NCBI GenBank assembly: GCA_050084515.1
Contig: CM114271.1
Location: forward strand, 21,080,001 to 21,144,000
Origin: Blasia pusilla
Taxonomy: Eukaryota; Marchantiophyta; Marchantiopsida; Blasiales
Length of the DNA: 64,000 nucleotides
Direction: 5' to 3'
Part shown: positions 32,811-45,949 of the stretch, piece by piece
How the letters are laid out: every line of letters starts with the position of its first letter
Numbering within the stretch: position 1 is the stretch's first letter
Notes under the pieces: generated by a model
The model's input: only the letters and a program-made list of their open reading frames with translations
Databases searched by the model: none
What the model was told of the DNA's origin: nothing
Made by a program: the position numbers and the translations under genes

Positions 32811-33188
32811 TGAAAATTGCGGGAGATGATCTTACATCAGATCTGCAGCGCCAGAAATTTGAGCGAGAGTCCCAGAAGTTGTTGCTCCTAATGAGGCGCG
32901 AAGTTCTCAGGGAATTCGAGGAACAAGGATATGACATGCTGAGTGAGAACAAAAGTGAGAGCTTGTCCCTTTAACAGCATAGATTCTATCTCCGAGAAAA
33001 CATGTCTCGTCGGTGTATATCAAGAGGGCTTGAAGCTACATGCAGAGTCCTCCAAGTTCCTGGTTGAATTCAGAAAATCTATGCTAGAGGAGAGAAGACT
33101 TGCACGAGAATTCAGTGAGGAAGAGCAAGGGAGGATGGTGATAGAGATGGAGAAAATTCAAAGAGAATTTCACGAGGGAAAATCTTGA
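32811..33188 (+). pseudogene. Unknown charged, coiled-coil-like coding remnant
   Basis: Two plus-strand frames next to each other have a protein-like, highly charged helical composition. The first begins at MKIAGDDLTSDLQRQKFER and continues to EEQGYDML (32811-32940). The second is LKLHAESSKFLVEFRKSM to MEKIQREFHEGKS (33030-33188), ending at a TGA. They may be two pieces of one coiled-coil protein separated by a shift or intron. I do not recognise the family, and it could be chance. Confidence 0.3.
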
Positions 33189-36100
33189 AGGAAGAACCCT
33201 GCCCAAGGTAGAGCTTATCAGATCTGGTTAATCCCCTTAAGAGTTGAAGGCTGTAGTGGAATTGACATCTACAACTGAGGAAAGCGGCGAGGACTAGAAG
33301 TCTGCATTCAGAAATCTATTGAGATTTTTCTGCTCGCTTCCAAGTTTCATCTTTTCATTGTCATATACATGTTAATAAATGTACAACTTCATTCAGGCCT
33401 CAAAGGGTGCGCACCTCTTTCAGTGGGTGTTTGTATTCAGGTACGACATTCGTTCTGAACTTTTATCTGAAGTCCGCCTGGTGCACGAGTCTTATTCACA
33501 ATAACCACCAGCAGCACCAACACTACCTGCATGTTCTAAAGATCCATCCAATCAAGTCCACAACAGGTTTCCTGATTTCTGAGGTCCTCAGTATTACTAT
33601 TTGCAACTTCACTCACACTTCAGTCATGGGCGGAGATTATAGGCTACTGGACATGGAGATCATCTCCTAACGTTTAAGCCTGCCAGCTCCTGAGTGGAGT
33701 GTTGCTCTTTTTGATGTCACTGAAAAGTCTGTGAGCATATGCTGAATTGAACCCTGACCCACATCTTCACACATTTTCCACTATCCTGTTATGGTATACT
33801 GGTCCTCCAAGTGAGGAGGTGTCAGTGGACAAGAGGGTTGATCCAGATGGTAGTGTGTTTAACAAATTCCTGGTGCCTAAGCGGATGCACCAGGGCCAAT
33901 TAGTTCACTGAGAGTGATTTTATTTTAGCCTTAAACTGTGCTCTGGAGCCTGCTCGGAATCAGTCTGTAAACTAGTTGAACGGAACCTTTCTGTGATGTT
34001 GAGGTACATGCGACAGACTAGAACAACTTGCTTTGCGAATTTAAGTGAAGCTTTGCCAATTGAAGTGAATCTCTACCATAACACGGCCGTGTCTGGACGC
34101 TTTCGTCTTTGTAGATTTTTTGAGCTAGAAACTTAAAAACCCACGGGCTGAAGTAGTCTACAGCTGCCTTATGAAGCCCGTCTATCTTTGTGATCACCAA
34201 GCTCTTCCAAGGAGATAAGAGGGCCCTAATAGAGCACATTCATCATAATAGTTGACAAAATTTCTCAGCGCGAATCTTCTTGGAGATTCGGTTGTCTCCA
34301 AGATCTCACAAAACTAAGTGCCTGTCGATCCTCCCAGCAAGGAAAATACATGTGCCCTCTTGAATGAGAGGGCAGCAGATGACCCTATTCCTCTGGTACT
34401 AGAAAGTGAAGAAACTTTCTAGCAAAGATGAAGAACATGAAAAGGTGGATATCTCAACAGTTTTTTCAGTCACTCCATAAACAATAACTGAAGTCAGCGG
34501 AGATCCCTAAACCGTAACTGAATACCACCAAGTCAACTATGACCCCGTTGAAAGCCACCCACATCATAGGTCCATGATCCGGTAGAGTAAAAGCCAAGCA
34601 TAGGCGAAGTTCTTTTCAGAGTGCAGTTATGCACAGTTTTCGAAGGAGAAACCTATTTCAGAGGTTCAGTACGCTGCTCTCCTTCTTGCTCCTGTCCTCA
34701 CTGTCAGTCTCTTTGAAATCACTGAGAGTCTAAATCTCAACCATTTCCATTTGAAGAATCTGATGGCTTGCAAAATTCAGATACCACTGGCTACAAGCAG
34801 GTGTACATACCTTCATTTATGTGACCCAGTAGACGCCAGGAAAATTGAAGCTTTATTGGTGCCCCGTAAAAATACGAGCCTGTCCATTTCGGAAAACTAT
34901 AAGCTGCAGTTCTTCCCTTACAACAGCCAAAACTAGTTCACTCATATTTGGTCTACATCCACTGCTTCCTCCTATCCTCTCTCCTTGTGGAAAACATGTT
35001 TACAGCCTCAAGTGTGCCCTGACTGTTGGTGCCATTGTGACTCTTATTCATACGATTATTGCCTAATTGATCTACAGTCTTATTTGCACTTATGATGTGT
35101 AGAGATGTTACTTTTGCAATCCGATTCCGAAACAGTTCAAGTAGTGCAAATAGGAATGGAAGGGTCAATGAGATTTGTAGGAGATGTACATAGGGTGACA
35201 AAGAAACACATGGGTCAGTTTGGAAATATTGTGAAATCTACTTTCACTCATTGTGAACTAGTGAGATTCCCATGGGGCATAAAGCTCAGGTTAATGAGAG
35301 AATGCTCGACTCCTACTAAAATAACAACACAGCATCCTGGATCGCAGTGCAGTTTGAGCTCTTAAGGCAAAGAAGCCAGAGTGACGAGCTATGCGATGCG
35401 CTCATCGTTATTTTCTTTGAAGGTAGAGACTTTTTCAAGCCCATCAACATATCACTCCAGGGCAAAAGTAAGGATGATAAGGACACGCTCTTATAATAGT
35501 AACTCTTGCTCTAGCTCCGATAAGTGTATTGGTCTCAGCTTGGCTAAGTATATCAATATTTTATCAGGTGACGAAGGATTTTCCTGATAGTTAGTCTGAT
35601 TCCTGCTGCTACCTAACAGCAGACGAGGGCGTAAGTGGATGCACATACGCTGGTACTGTTTTTCTGCGACCTTTTCATCTCACAGTCTGTCTCTGCAGGT
35701 GTGAACATTGTTGACTCATCCTTAAAGCAATCTGAGCAGAGCCTTTTATTCTACTCATGGCCCTATACCACCTAGCTGTACGAGTAGTATGGGTCTGATC
35801 TTGCAGATCTTCGTAGTAATCTGGAACATCAGACCCATACACCCTTTTATGCAAAACGTTTTGGACATAGAACTCCTCCCTAAGGTAACCCCGTGGTGGT
35901 GAGCGTCCATGGGAGGGCACAAATTCCTATGAAACTAGATTAGCGAGCACAACATCTGATTCTATCTGGATTTCCAACGCCTTCCAAGGCCACAACTCAG
36001 TCAAGCCGATGATGTACCAGTGCACAAGAAGACTGCATTTTTCCCTCTTACTAGGTCCTAATAGCAAGGGCTTTGCCATTCTATATTTAAGCGAAGATAA

Positions 36101-37504
36101 AATTAAACCCTCATATTGTTGTTCTCACTCCAATCTTCTGAGTGGGATTCAGTACGACGAGTCTGTTCTAGAACCTCAGAACCTGTGTCTATTGGCCCGG
36201 AACAACGGATCCATCATGGCAAGGGGTGGTGGGAGCGACCATTGAAAGGAACTCGAACCCTGGATGCTCGAACGTCGAGATATGGAAAGCTTGAAAGTGG
36301 ATCCCAAATGCTGCAGGCACTTCAATCTCCTCGTTCGGAGTAACATTCAGTAACTGTGAGGTCACGTTGAGCTGGTACAAGAGCTGCCAACTTGGAAGTA
36401 TCCTCACTGCATGGGGCTGCCTAGTAGAAGGAAAGTTCCAAACTTGTCCGATTGTGATCGGGAGTATTTGGACAATCCAAAATTTCAAATTCTGCATTAC
36501 TGGGAAGCCAAGCGACTTCTGCATTAGAAAGTGTTCCTAAGGGTTTGTCAAATAAAAGGGTAGGTTCTTATTCGTTACCCTTAACTCAGTCCTAACTCAG
36601 GCTGAAGCAAATTGAGCCAGGATGTGCATTCAGCTTTGGAAGCCAACAGAGTTTAGTGAAGCATGAGAAACGGGTGATCAATGCTTTAAGGCTCATGAAG
36701 CGGGTTCGACTTAAGACTGAAGTTTCATGTTTAACGAAATTCTTTTGAGCATGTTTATGAAACCAGCCCTGTGAATCTCTCGGTTGGTTATAAGCGATTC
36801 TAGTGCACTCCACAAGATAAGATTTTTCAAATACGTGAGGGTTACGAAGCTGTGAAATGTGTGCACATCGTGGTTTCCGTGACAAATCTGAACATCAATC
36901 AGGAGAATATCAGAACTTCCACATCTATCATATATGGGCAAATGCTGCCTGTGTCGTGCAAGACTCGCTGGGCTGTAACTACAAGAACCACAAAAAAACT
37001 TCCAAAAGGTAATGATTTCTGAATGGATGAATCAATCATAGATATAGAAATTTGATAGCATCACGCTGTTCTAAAAAGAACTGATACGGTAATCTGTTCA
37101 AGATTGGGAACCCAGGTTCCTATGGAGAATACTTATAGTTAAAATTGGAACATTCCCGTTGTTTATTGGTTTGTTTGTTTGTTTACTACACTACCTCCAG
37201 CTTGGTTGAATTTATCATGAGATTACGTGCTGTTCTTCTTTTTGGCGAGTCTTTCCCGCATGATACCTCCCATCACCATAAACAGTCGAGCTCCTTGTGC
37301 GCTTTCTGTTCTAAGCGGGTTCTTTCTGTCTCTCTGTCACATGGATCTGAGAAGCTCTTGTTTTTGAAGAGGAGGAGGGCCGTGGCTCCACCCGTTTGCC
37401 CTCGATCACCAATCACCTTAAGGTAGGCTGCAGAAGCTGCAGATGTGACGAACAAGACTCCCATCTATCGTCAAGCCCGCGCCTGTTCGTCCTCGGGTTA
37501 GTGT
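33189..37504. other. 4.3-kb stretch without recognised gene
   Basis: Sequence of mixed composition with short frames on both strands, none of which I can tie to a family. The longest, 36189-36524 (-) and 35105-35365 (+), show no motif. It could hold introns or decayed genes. Confidence 0.4.
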
Positions 37505-37795
37505 GTGAGACGGGTTAGAAATGAGTTAGGCAGCTCGAGTGGCGCCATAGAAGGAGTGGGAGTGGCGCGGGCGCGGGAGGGATTGGACGTGATGCACGCG
37601 ATAGCGTCGCTGTTAAATACAAGATTAAGTCGACACTCGCTCTCAATTTTGGTCGCGCTCTGTGAGCACGGCGCGAATCCCGAGGGGCTAGCTTTGTTTT
37701 GTGAAGGAGATGCGCGTGGAGGCGTTAGCGCTAGAGTCCAGGACAAACACACAAGCTGAAGAAAATTGGGAGGACGTAGAGGGAGATACAGTAGG
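37505..37795 (+). pseudogene. MZT1: MOZART1/GIP-like protein, frameshifted
   Basis: The frame starting at 37505 reads, after about 20 residues, ARAREGLDVMHAIASLL, then RHSLSILVALCEHGANPEGLA. This is the helical core of the MOZART1 (GIP) family, whose members are about 70 residues long and tether gamma-tubulin complexes at microtubule nucleation sites. The expected next residues, VKELRREALALES, appear in another frame as VKEMRVEALALES from 37701, so one extra base in CTTTGTTTTGTG (37692-37703) breaks the gene. Conserved TGLD has become TRLS. No intron is seen; a single exon raises the possibility of a retrocopy. The family call is fairly firm. Whether the shift is real or a sequencing error is open. 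Confidence 0.65.
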
Positions 37796-37979
37796 ACGTT
37801 CTCTCTGTAGAATTGAGCGCGAGGTGAAGGAATGCTCCAACTTCCCTCATGATATACGTCGAAAGGAAAAAATAGGTGAGCGTTCGGTCTGCCATGATGT
37901 TGATCGATATGGGACGTCTGGAATTGTTTTGATACGACAGAGCGATTGTCGTCGTTCCTTGACATTCACATCGTCGTGA

Positions 37980-40900
37980 CCACGTTTGTGGCTCTATTCC
38001 ACGAGTTCTCGGATCGTTTGCGCTACTTTTTCAATTTGTCTCGTAAACACGTCTCCAATATCCGCCAAGGTTTGAATCGAATCAGAGAGGAATAGTTGGA
38101 AAGACTTGACTGAAGGAGTCACACGCCATAGAAACATCAAGAGAGACTCGTCAAAATATTCTGACGTCTGGGACTCGATCAGATGTCTTCAGATATAACA
38201 ATAAGTGTAGAAAAGTCCGAGCTGAAGTCGAGCGGCGAGCAGGAAATAAGAATGGCCGGGAGAGGTTTCTACAGCAGAGGAATGTTAAGCTATCAAATAG
38301 GATCTGCCTGTAAAGAAATCGGATGAGAATTCGACCGGCGAAAAGGAGATAAAAATGGCTATTGTAGTGAGACTTCTTACTAAGTAGTGCATGTTGTAGC
38401 CTTGCAACCAGGATGGTGAGAGAGAGAGACCACGATGGTATTCGTTCCGTGAGGGAGGTGCGAGAGTGCACAGTTACTAATGTCTGGAAATGCCCCATCG
38501 TCCTATATTTAATCTGAGAGGATATGAATTGCGTTGATTTTGTGTTGTGGCTTTCACCATCGCAGGTTTTTTTTTTCCTTTTTTGCATCTATCGCCGAGA
38601 AGAGAGATAGACCGTGATAGGGATGTCAGCTGTGTTAAGGTCGTGTGGGGTTGATAGTACTTTCTAACAGAGAATTCATGACTGACTGCTCTACTTGTGG
38701 CCATGAAACGCAGAGGTAATCTTATAAGTAATAAGGCTCATCGTCCAGGAAATTTGTTTTAGTAGGGCCTTTCTTCCTGGCTGATACAGCAGATTCCTTT
38801 CACTCCTTTCTGGGGAATCTCGATCGCCAAGCTTGTCTACCTACGGATGTAAAGCCCTGGCCCGGCAAGGCTGTGTGGTTTGTCTCGATAGATGGAAGAC
38901 GGTGGATTGTTCCAACTTTGCTTTGCAGGCTTCCGTCGCTCAGCGATCTTCCTCTTATATTCACTTCTGAACTCCCAGCGCCTACTCCTGACGCTTGCTG
39001 CCCAACGGTAGGTCTGACAGTTGTATTCACGGAGGAACACAAGCTCTAAATCGAGTCTGCCCACGGTTTAATGACCGGGGCGCAGCATTCACAGTTCACC
39101 AACACTCTCTGGCTGCATTGACTGACACCCGGGTTGCATTCACCAGCACTCACTGTTCGTGAATCTTTAGCAAACGGATCTCAAGAACAGTCACTAGCGC
39201 TCACCCCATGCGACGGGAAAAACCGAGGCTTCGTGAGACCGCATGGAAGCATCGTGCTTTGCTCTAGTTAGAAAAAGATTGATCGCAATTCTCAACATCC
39301 CGTCGAAGTTTCGTCTCACCGTCGAAGAGTTATTGGCTAACATTCCGCAGCGTCCGCGAAATGCTCCGCTCTGAAATTTCAAGGCAATCACTGTCAGCTA
39401 GAAACCTCAGTTACTGATGCTGAGCTGATATCGTGGTCAACTTATCTGCGAATCGTCTCAGCAGACCGAAATCCACATCTCCGCTCGGCAGAGCTCCACG
39501 AATTGCTACACGACGAGGCGTATCGCCACTAGCCAAGTCAGCCTCCTACTGGCGGCATGTATTCTTCGAGGACAATGATAGAATACATCCCTGTGAAGCG
39601 CACAGTATCTTCTGCCGACACCGTGAGGTCTTTCGAGGTCAAGCGCACAGTGTTTCCTGACGACATAGGGACCCATATAGGGAGGTCTCTACCTGACAGT
39701 GGCCGTCTGAGATGTACGGTGCACTGTCCCCTAAGTCCTCGCTGTACGTCACCTACCATCCGTAATCTGCCTGGATCAATGCTCGGAAAGAACCGGCATT
39801 CTTTGTAAAAGCAGCCGGTTGAGAATGAGTGATTTCCGATTCAAGTCTGAAACTTTAGGAAATTTTCCGACGTGAAAAGTAGATTTTCTTTGTTAAATTT
39901 TTAAAAAACCGGCTACCATGGTGAAATTGCCGATTACCTTGATCTTTCTCTCGGAAAAGTACCGGTATGCGTCAAAATCCTTGCCGAGCACTGGCCTGGA
40001 TTCATAGTATAAGTGGCACAGAGCACCTATCCAGGGTATACGATTGCGTCTCTTATTGCAATGCACGATTACACGGAGTATCCACAGCCTAATGTTGCGG
40101 ATTTCTAAACCTACGAGAGAGGCTACGCCGCTTCTTCATTCAGATGCCTTCCGGTGCGAGAGTCTTCTAGTTTCCCTGTGAGTTTCCCAAGGTTGAAAGT
40201 AAGACAATACAGGTATAAAGTATCTTGAAATTTTGTGCTAGTGTGCGATCAAAAATCGAATTCGTAGGCCAGGACTGGTGTAGTCACTGTGGTCTACCAT
40301 CGCACGAGACGCACGCGCCACTACACCTTCTGTCGATTCATCGCCGTATTTCTTTCTTTCATTTTACATTCGTGTTTTCGGTGGTCCCAACCCAAAAGCA
40401 TTACAAATCCTGCATATGTACGTACGAAGTTGGACAGTCGGGACCTAATCTTTGCGTTTGAAAATATTTCGTTAGTCGTGTGACAAAGTATTACTCTGAG
40501 GTTTTCAGAATCCTAGTGAGTGTAGAAATCGTCCGGTAAAAAGTGGCGAGGAGTCGCTTATCTAGAGAATTGATTATTAGTTCTTGCTTCTTGATTGACG
40601 TCGATCAGAAAGCTGGAGGACATCAGATGAGATGGACCTCCGGAGTTCGAGTGGCTACAAGTCATGCCAACATGGCGTGTAGCCGGTACCGGTACATTGG
40701 GAGAATGGATGTGTAGCGGATCGTTAGGCTGTAAGGACTCGGGCGCAGTGCAGGCCGCCCAGAGCCCCAGACGTCCAAAAGCAGAAGCCTGCGCAGACCA
40801 AGGGCGTGTACACCGCTCTATGATCCACTAAGTGCTGAAAAGTACTGGCTGCTGCTGCCGCTGTTGTTGCTTTTCGTTGGCAATCAGAGAAGGTCTCGTC

Positions 40901-41380
40901 GTTCGCTCTTGAAGACTTCCGATGCGCTGAAGATCCGTGAGAAGCCAAGATACGACAGCAGACGACAGGACGACAACTGAGATTCTGAAAGATTTGTAGT
41001 CAGATGTGTACAGACCATTTATGGTGCGTCCTCATCTACTGAACGAAGGAAGCTTCGACTGTCCTGGGGCGAGGAACGTCCTTGTAGTCTATTCCTTCGC
41101 GTGCATGCGGCGAAGGACCTCCCTGGAGTCCCTTTTCTCGGGAAGTTCGGCTCCACGCGTCGGATTCGGAGCTAGTTGGAAGATTTTGGATCCGCTTAAG
41201 TAGACTGAGAATTCAGCATCGTGTAGGATTTTCAGCTCAAAATCCTAACGCTTGTGGCAGTTGCTCTGCGGCAGGATTTTCGTCTAGGGCATCGAAATTC
41301 TTGCGTACGTTCGTGAAGTCGAGTAAGTGGGCGCAACCAGGCTCGGAGGCGTTATCATTCGGACCTGTGGAACGGGAATC
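37980..41380. other. Stretch without recognised gene, upstream of the NPF gene
   Basis: No supported coding region. The stretch lies upstream of the transporter start and could contain its promoter, but I see no convincing TATA box or other site to call. Confidence 0.4.
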
Positions 41381-44300
41381 ATGAAACTGAGGCCGTTGGC
41401 CCTGAGTTTTGTAAATAGAAGGAAATCAAGGTGGGCAAGCAGTGGTGTTGATGATGAAGGCGACATCACTACTCAAGATGGTACGGTGGACAGATTTGGG
41501 CACCCGGCGTCGAGAAAGAAAACTGGTGGCTGGAGAGCGGTATCGTTTATCTTAGGTTCGAGCTCTTCCGAATTCTTTATGACAGATCTGTTCTGTTTTG
41601 TTTTGGTTTTTTGTGAAGAGCTGATTTGTCTGTGTGCTCAGAGTACCGGACTCTGCCACAATTTCAAAAATCAAAACTGCTTGTGGAGGTACTGGAGTGG
41701 GACATGAACCGGACAGGCTGATCGATATTTCGCTTCTTCCAAGACCTCTGCTGTTCTGACCGGATTTTTCTGATTCGTTATTCTGATATTCTTCAAAACT
41801 TCACTGCAATTTTAATATCAAACCCTTTTGCTTTTGTCGGAGAAAATCCGAACCAATGACCCGAATTTCACTTTTCCTTACATCTCCTCCCTTCCGATGA
41901 GATTCGAATTGATTTGATTCTCAAGAGGAATCTTCCAATACTGACGCAGTTGTGTTCGTTCACTGCAACCATGTCACAGCGGAACAGGGCATGGCAAACG
42001 TTGCCTTCTTCGGTGTCTCCATCAACCTGGTCATATATCTGACCACCGTGATGCATGAGAACAATGCATCAGCGGCGAATAATGTGAGCAATTGGAATGG
42101 AACGGGTTGGGTATTTCCCCTCATAGTCGCCTTCTTTGCGGACTCCTACTTGGGTCGTTTCTGGGGAGCCGTCGTGTCTTCTGTCATCTACACTCTGGTA
42201 ACGAATCTGTCTTTCAACTACCGAGTCCTGTGCATCCCGTTCTTCAGTCATAAAATCGTACGAACTCCGAATCGTGACGATCAGCCTTGAAGCCTGATTT
42301 GATCGTTCATTCTGGCATTAATCGATGACTAGTTTCTACGAGCCCCATAGTGTTAATATACGCGACGGTTGTTAGGAATTATTTTCGCAACTAGTCTCTT
42401 GAGAATGGCGCCGGAGTGACTGGTTTTGAAATTCTGAAGTATCCTCAACAGGATGAGCACATTCTGGTGTACAGCACAAGAGAATTAGTGACTGGATTTT
42501 AGCCTCAGAAAGGACTGGGTCTTCGACGAGTACATGGATTGTGAGCTTCAAAAGTGTAAGGGTTCCATCCGCTAATAAGGAAGTGACTACATGCAGGGTT
42601 TGGTAATGCTGACAGTAGCAGCAAGTGTCGACTCCTTGAGGCCTCCTCAATGCATCACCGAAGATACCAACTGCCAACATGCTTCGTTGGGCCAGACAGC
42701 ATTCCTGTATGCGGGGCTCTACGTAATGGATTTGGGAGCGGGTGGAGTCCAAGGCACCGTCATAGCTTTTGGAGCGGATCAATTTGACGAGGAGGATGAA
42801 AAGGAAACGGAGCAAAAGCCATCGTTCTTCAACTGGTTTTATCAGACGGTCGTAATAGGTTCTCTGATAGCGAGCACGTTCTTCGTATACATTCAGGAGA
42901 ACTTGAGCTGGGGACTAGGATGGGGCATCTCCAGTGGAGCGCAGATGTTGGGAACTTGGTTTCTAGTTCTGGGATTGCCTTTATATCGTTACCACAAGCC
43001 AGGGGGCAATCCTCTGTCGCGCATGTCTCAGGTGGTGGTGGCGGCCGTGCGAAAACGTCGACTTTCGATGAACGTGGACACCCTCTACGAAGTCGAGGAT
43101 ACAGAGTCTACCATCAAGGGTTCTAGAAGGATTCGACATAGCAACAAATTTCCGTATGTAAAATTTCGATGTCCCCGTTTCGAATGTGCTGTAGGAATGT
43201 GAGGCGCAGTGAGGAAGCCCATGTTGAAGGCCTACCGGGGAATTCGGCATAGCTTTGAAGTTCCTAGTATGCATCTAATTCTTCTGAGTTGTATTGCAAT
43301 CTTCTTACAGTATTCTACATATAGAGACACAAAGAGTTCATCTTATTTCTGGGATTGAATTCGGACTTGGTCTGCAATGCCATGTGCGTTTCTGGTCTGG
43401 CCGTCATCGTGAGCGATTGATTCATGTAGACTCGCCGTGTATTTCAGGTTTTTGGACAGGGCAGCTCTCCCGACCGAGAAAGAGAAGGAAGGGTTGGCCT
43501 GTGCAAGCCCATGGTCCCTTTGCACGGTCACACAAGTGGAAGAGCTGAAATTCCTGCTGCGTGTCCTGCCTATCTTCCTCACGGGCATAATGTACACCAC
43601 TTGCTACAGTCAGATGACGACTCTGTTTATCGAACAAGGGTACACGATGGATCGCAGCTTAGGCTCTTTCAAAATCCCCCCCGCCTCTCTCACCGTCTTC
43701 GAAAGTGTGAGCGTTATCTTTTGGGTCATCGTCTACGACCGTGTGTTGGTGCCATGCTTGCGCCGTCGCACTGGGAATCCACGAGGCATCTCAGAGCTGC
43801 AACGCATTGGCATTGGACTGGCCCTATCTGTGCTCTCCATGACTCTTGCTGCGGTTGTGGCGATCGAGCGTCTGCGCGTAGTGAAAGAGCATGGACTTGA
43901 GGACGACACCGAAACTGCTGTTCCCATGAGCGTCTTTTGGGAAATTCCACAGTATTTCGTGCTGGGTGCTTCGGAGGTGTTCACATACATCGGCCAGTTG
44001 GAATTCTTCTACGATCAAGCGCCAGATGCAATTCGAAGCCTTGGCATGTCCTTGTCCATGCTCACAAATGCATTGGGTAACTTCCTGAGTTCCTTGCTGC
44101 TGACCATTGTAAATCACATCACGAGGCAAGGTGGGAAGCCTGGTTGGATCGCCAACAACTTGAATCGTGGGCGTGTCGACCTCTTCTTTTGGCTTCTGGC
44201 GATTCTGAGTTCAATAAATCTCGTTGCTTTCATTTTCTGCGCTAAACGATACCAGTACATAGTCACAGAAGGGCCCATTAATAGGATTCCTGAAGATTCT

Positions 44301-44426
44301 TATATCAAGAAAACAGCCCAAGATCCGACCAGCGACCAGGTTAAGAATGCCAGTGTGGAATCTGCAGCTTCAGCTCCACATCGCGATTCTGCTCTTTCTT
44401 CAAATGCACATCATTCATCATCTTAG
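41381..44426 (+). CDS. NPF (NRT1/PTR family) transporter, four exons
   Basis: Exons are 41381-41555, 41980-42197, 42597-43153 and 43448-44426, all with GT-AG introns and matching phases, giving about 642 residues (usual NPF length 550-640). An earlier in-frame ATG at 41327 would add 18 residues. Exon 1 ends in the typical DGTVDRFGHPASRKKTGGWR. Exon 2 begins AEQGMANVAFFGVSINLV and contains NASAANNVSNWNGTGW. Exon 3 has FGADQFDEEDEKE and SFFNWFYQTVVIGSL. Exon 4 has CTVTQVEELKFLLRVLPI, SFKIPPASL, and GASEVFTYIGQLEFFYDQAPD. These are hallmarks of twelve-helix, plasma- or vacuolar-membrane carriers of nitrate, peptides or hormones. The proton-coupling ExxER motif of helix 1 is replaced by QGMAN. 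Together with this NQGLA-like helix, it points to the NPF7 (NRT1.5/NRT1.8) side of the family. No disruption is seen. Confidence 0.9.
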
Positions 44427-45895
44427 CAGCAACGGCTTGCACCTATATGTTCCATTCGGATCCTTCATGATCTCCGGGCCAACAGCACTTGGCAAGCTCC
44501 CTTTTCTCACGACGCTAGCAGATGTAGATGGGATATAGGCTCGAGACTTGGGAGCCAGAAGAGCGACGCGGTGAAGAGGACATGGAAGTTCCCCTTCAAG
44601 CTACTACGAATAAGCACTTCGCCGCCTCGGTGGCTATGGAGGAGTTAGGTCGGATCGGAAATGAACGAGTATACACGATATGTGTGAATCCGCCGGTCTC
44701 TTGTGGAACTGTATAAATCTCCCCCCATGTCCGAGCGGTCTAGATGCCACCAGCCACAATCCAACGAAGGAAGTGCAAGTTAGTCTTACGTATCGCAGTG
44801 CCGGAGCCTGCGTCCAGAAGACTCGATTGAGGTTTCTGGGCATTCTTCACATAGCCTTCATGTCTTGTTGGACCATATTTTTAGAGCATTTTCATCTCGT
44901 AAATGCCGTCTGTCCAGCTCCAATGGGTGAGCGCTTGGAGGACTACACATTGTAGCTAACTCCGGATGTAGACACAGACGATAGCGTTACATCTGCACCA
45001 GTATCTTCGGCACATACTCAGGCGTGCTCTCGCCGATTTTGCATGTGAAGGTTGTCGGAAACACGGCCATCCGCGCAGGAATTCCAGACTTGTTTCCCCT
45101 CGATCAACCGGCGTCCGTGACGTCGTCGTGAATGGATCTACTAATAAATACTGGGCACACTTGACTGGGAGACGCTCTGCTGGAGCCTTTTAACTTCGAA
45201 TCAACCCCCTCACAACTCCGACTCCTCCGACTAGGATGTGTCACCACCGCTCACTAAACATACGATCTTGCCTACGTGAAGCACAACAGCGACGAAACAA
45301 TGAGCCGCAATCGAACTCGAGCCCGCGAACCACCACACACCACACCGGGGCAACAATAATCGGACGATTCCCCGATCTTTACCGCCTCTACAGCCTATCC
45401 ACGTTCATTCCATCAGAAAGTTCACCACTCGGTCCCTTCCCACACGAATTTCCTCCCTTCCCGATGTGGCCGCGCACTGCTTTTGTGAAGGAAGAGTGTC
45501 GAGTATGGCCCGTCACACCATAAAAGCGATCCGTCGTTGTCCCGATCGATACTCCAAGAGAGCGACATACCACCATCGACGAGGACCACTCACCGACTAC
45601 GAGTCGTTCGGGCAGCTCTTATCATCGTGTACGTCTGCTCAGTCATGTCAATCTACTATGCTCAGCTTACCAGGAGAGCCTCAAAACTCGGGCTATTCCC
45701 GGAATTCCATTTCATTTTAACATCGACACTCTCCGAACGATTCTAATACTTCGACCTCTGTTTTGGGAAACTTCTGTCGAAGTAAGACTTTTCAGGGATG
45801 AAGCTAATTTTATAAATTTTCTTTCCATGGGAGGTTTTTGAAAAAAAGGAACATATCGTATGTTAATACATAGTATAGATTAAAAGGAGGGGCGG
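44427..45895. other. Stretch downstream of the NPF gene, no gene recognised
   Basis: It presumably includes the 3' UTR of the transporter. The short frames at 44528-44955 and 45236-45746 show no recognisable family. Confidence 0.4.
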
Positions 45896-45949
45896 ACTCG
45901 GGAGCGGGAGGGCTGCACGAGTGGAGACTGGGGATGGAGTAAGGGCCAT

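Noticed and set aside
37498-37965. 155-codon minus-strand frame
   Set aside because: Antisense to the MOZART1-like sequence on the plus strand.
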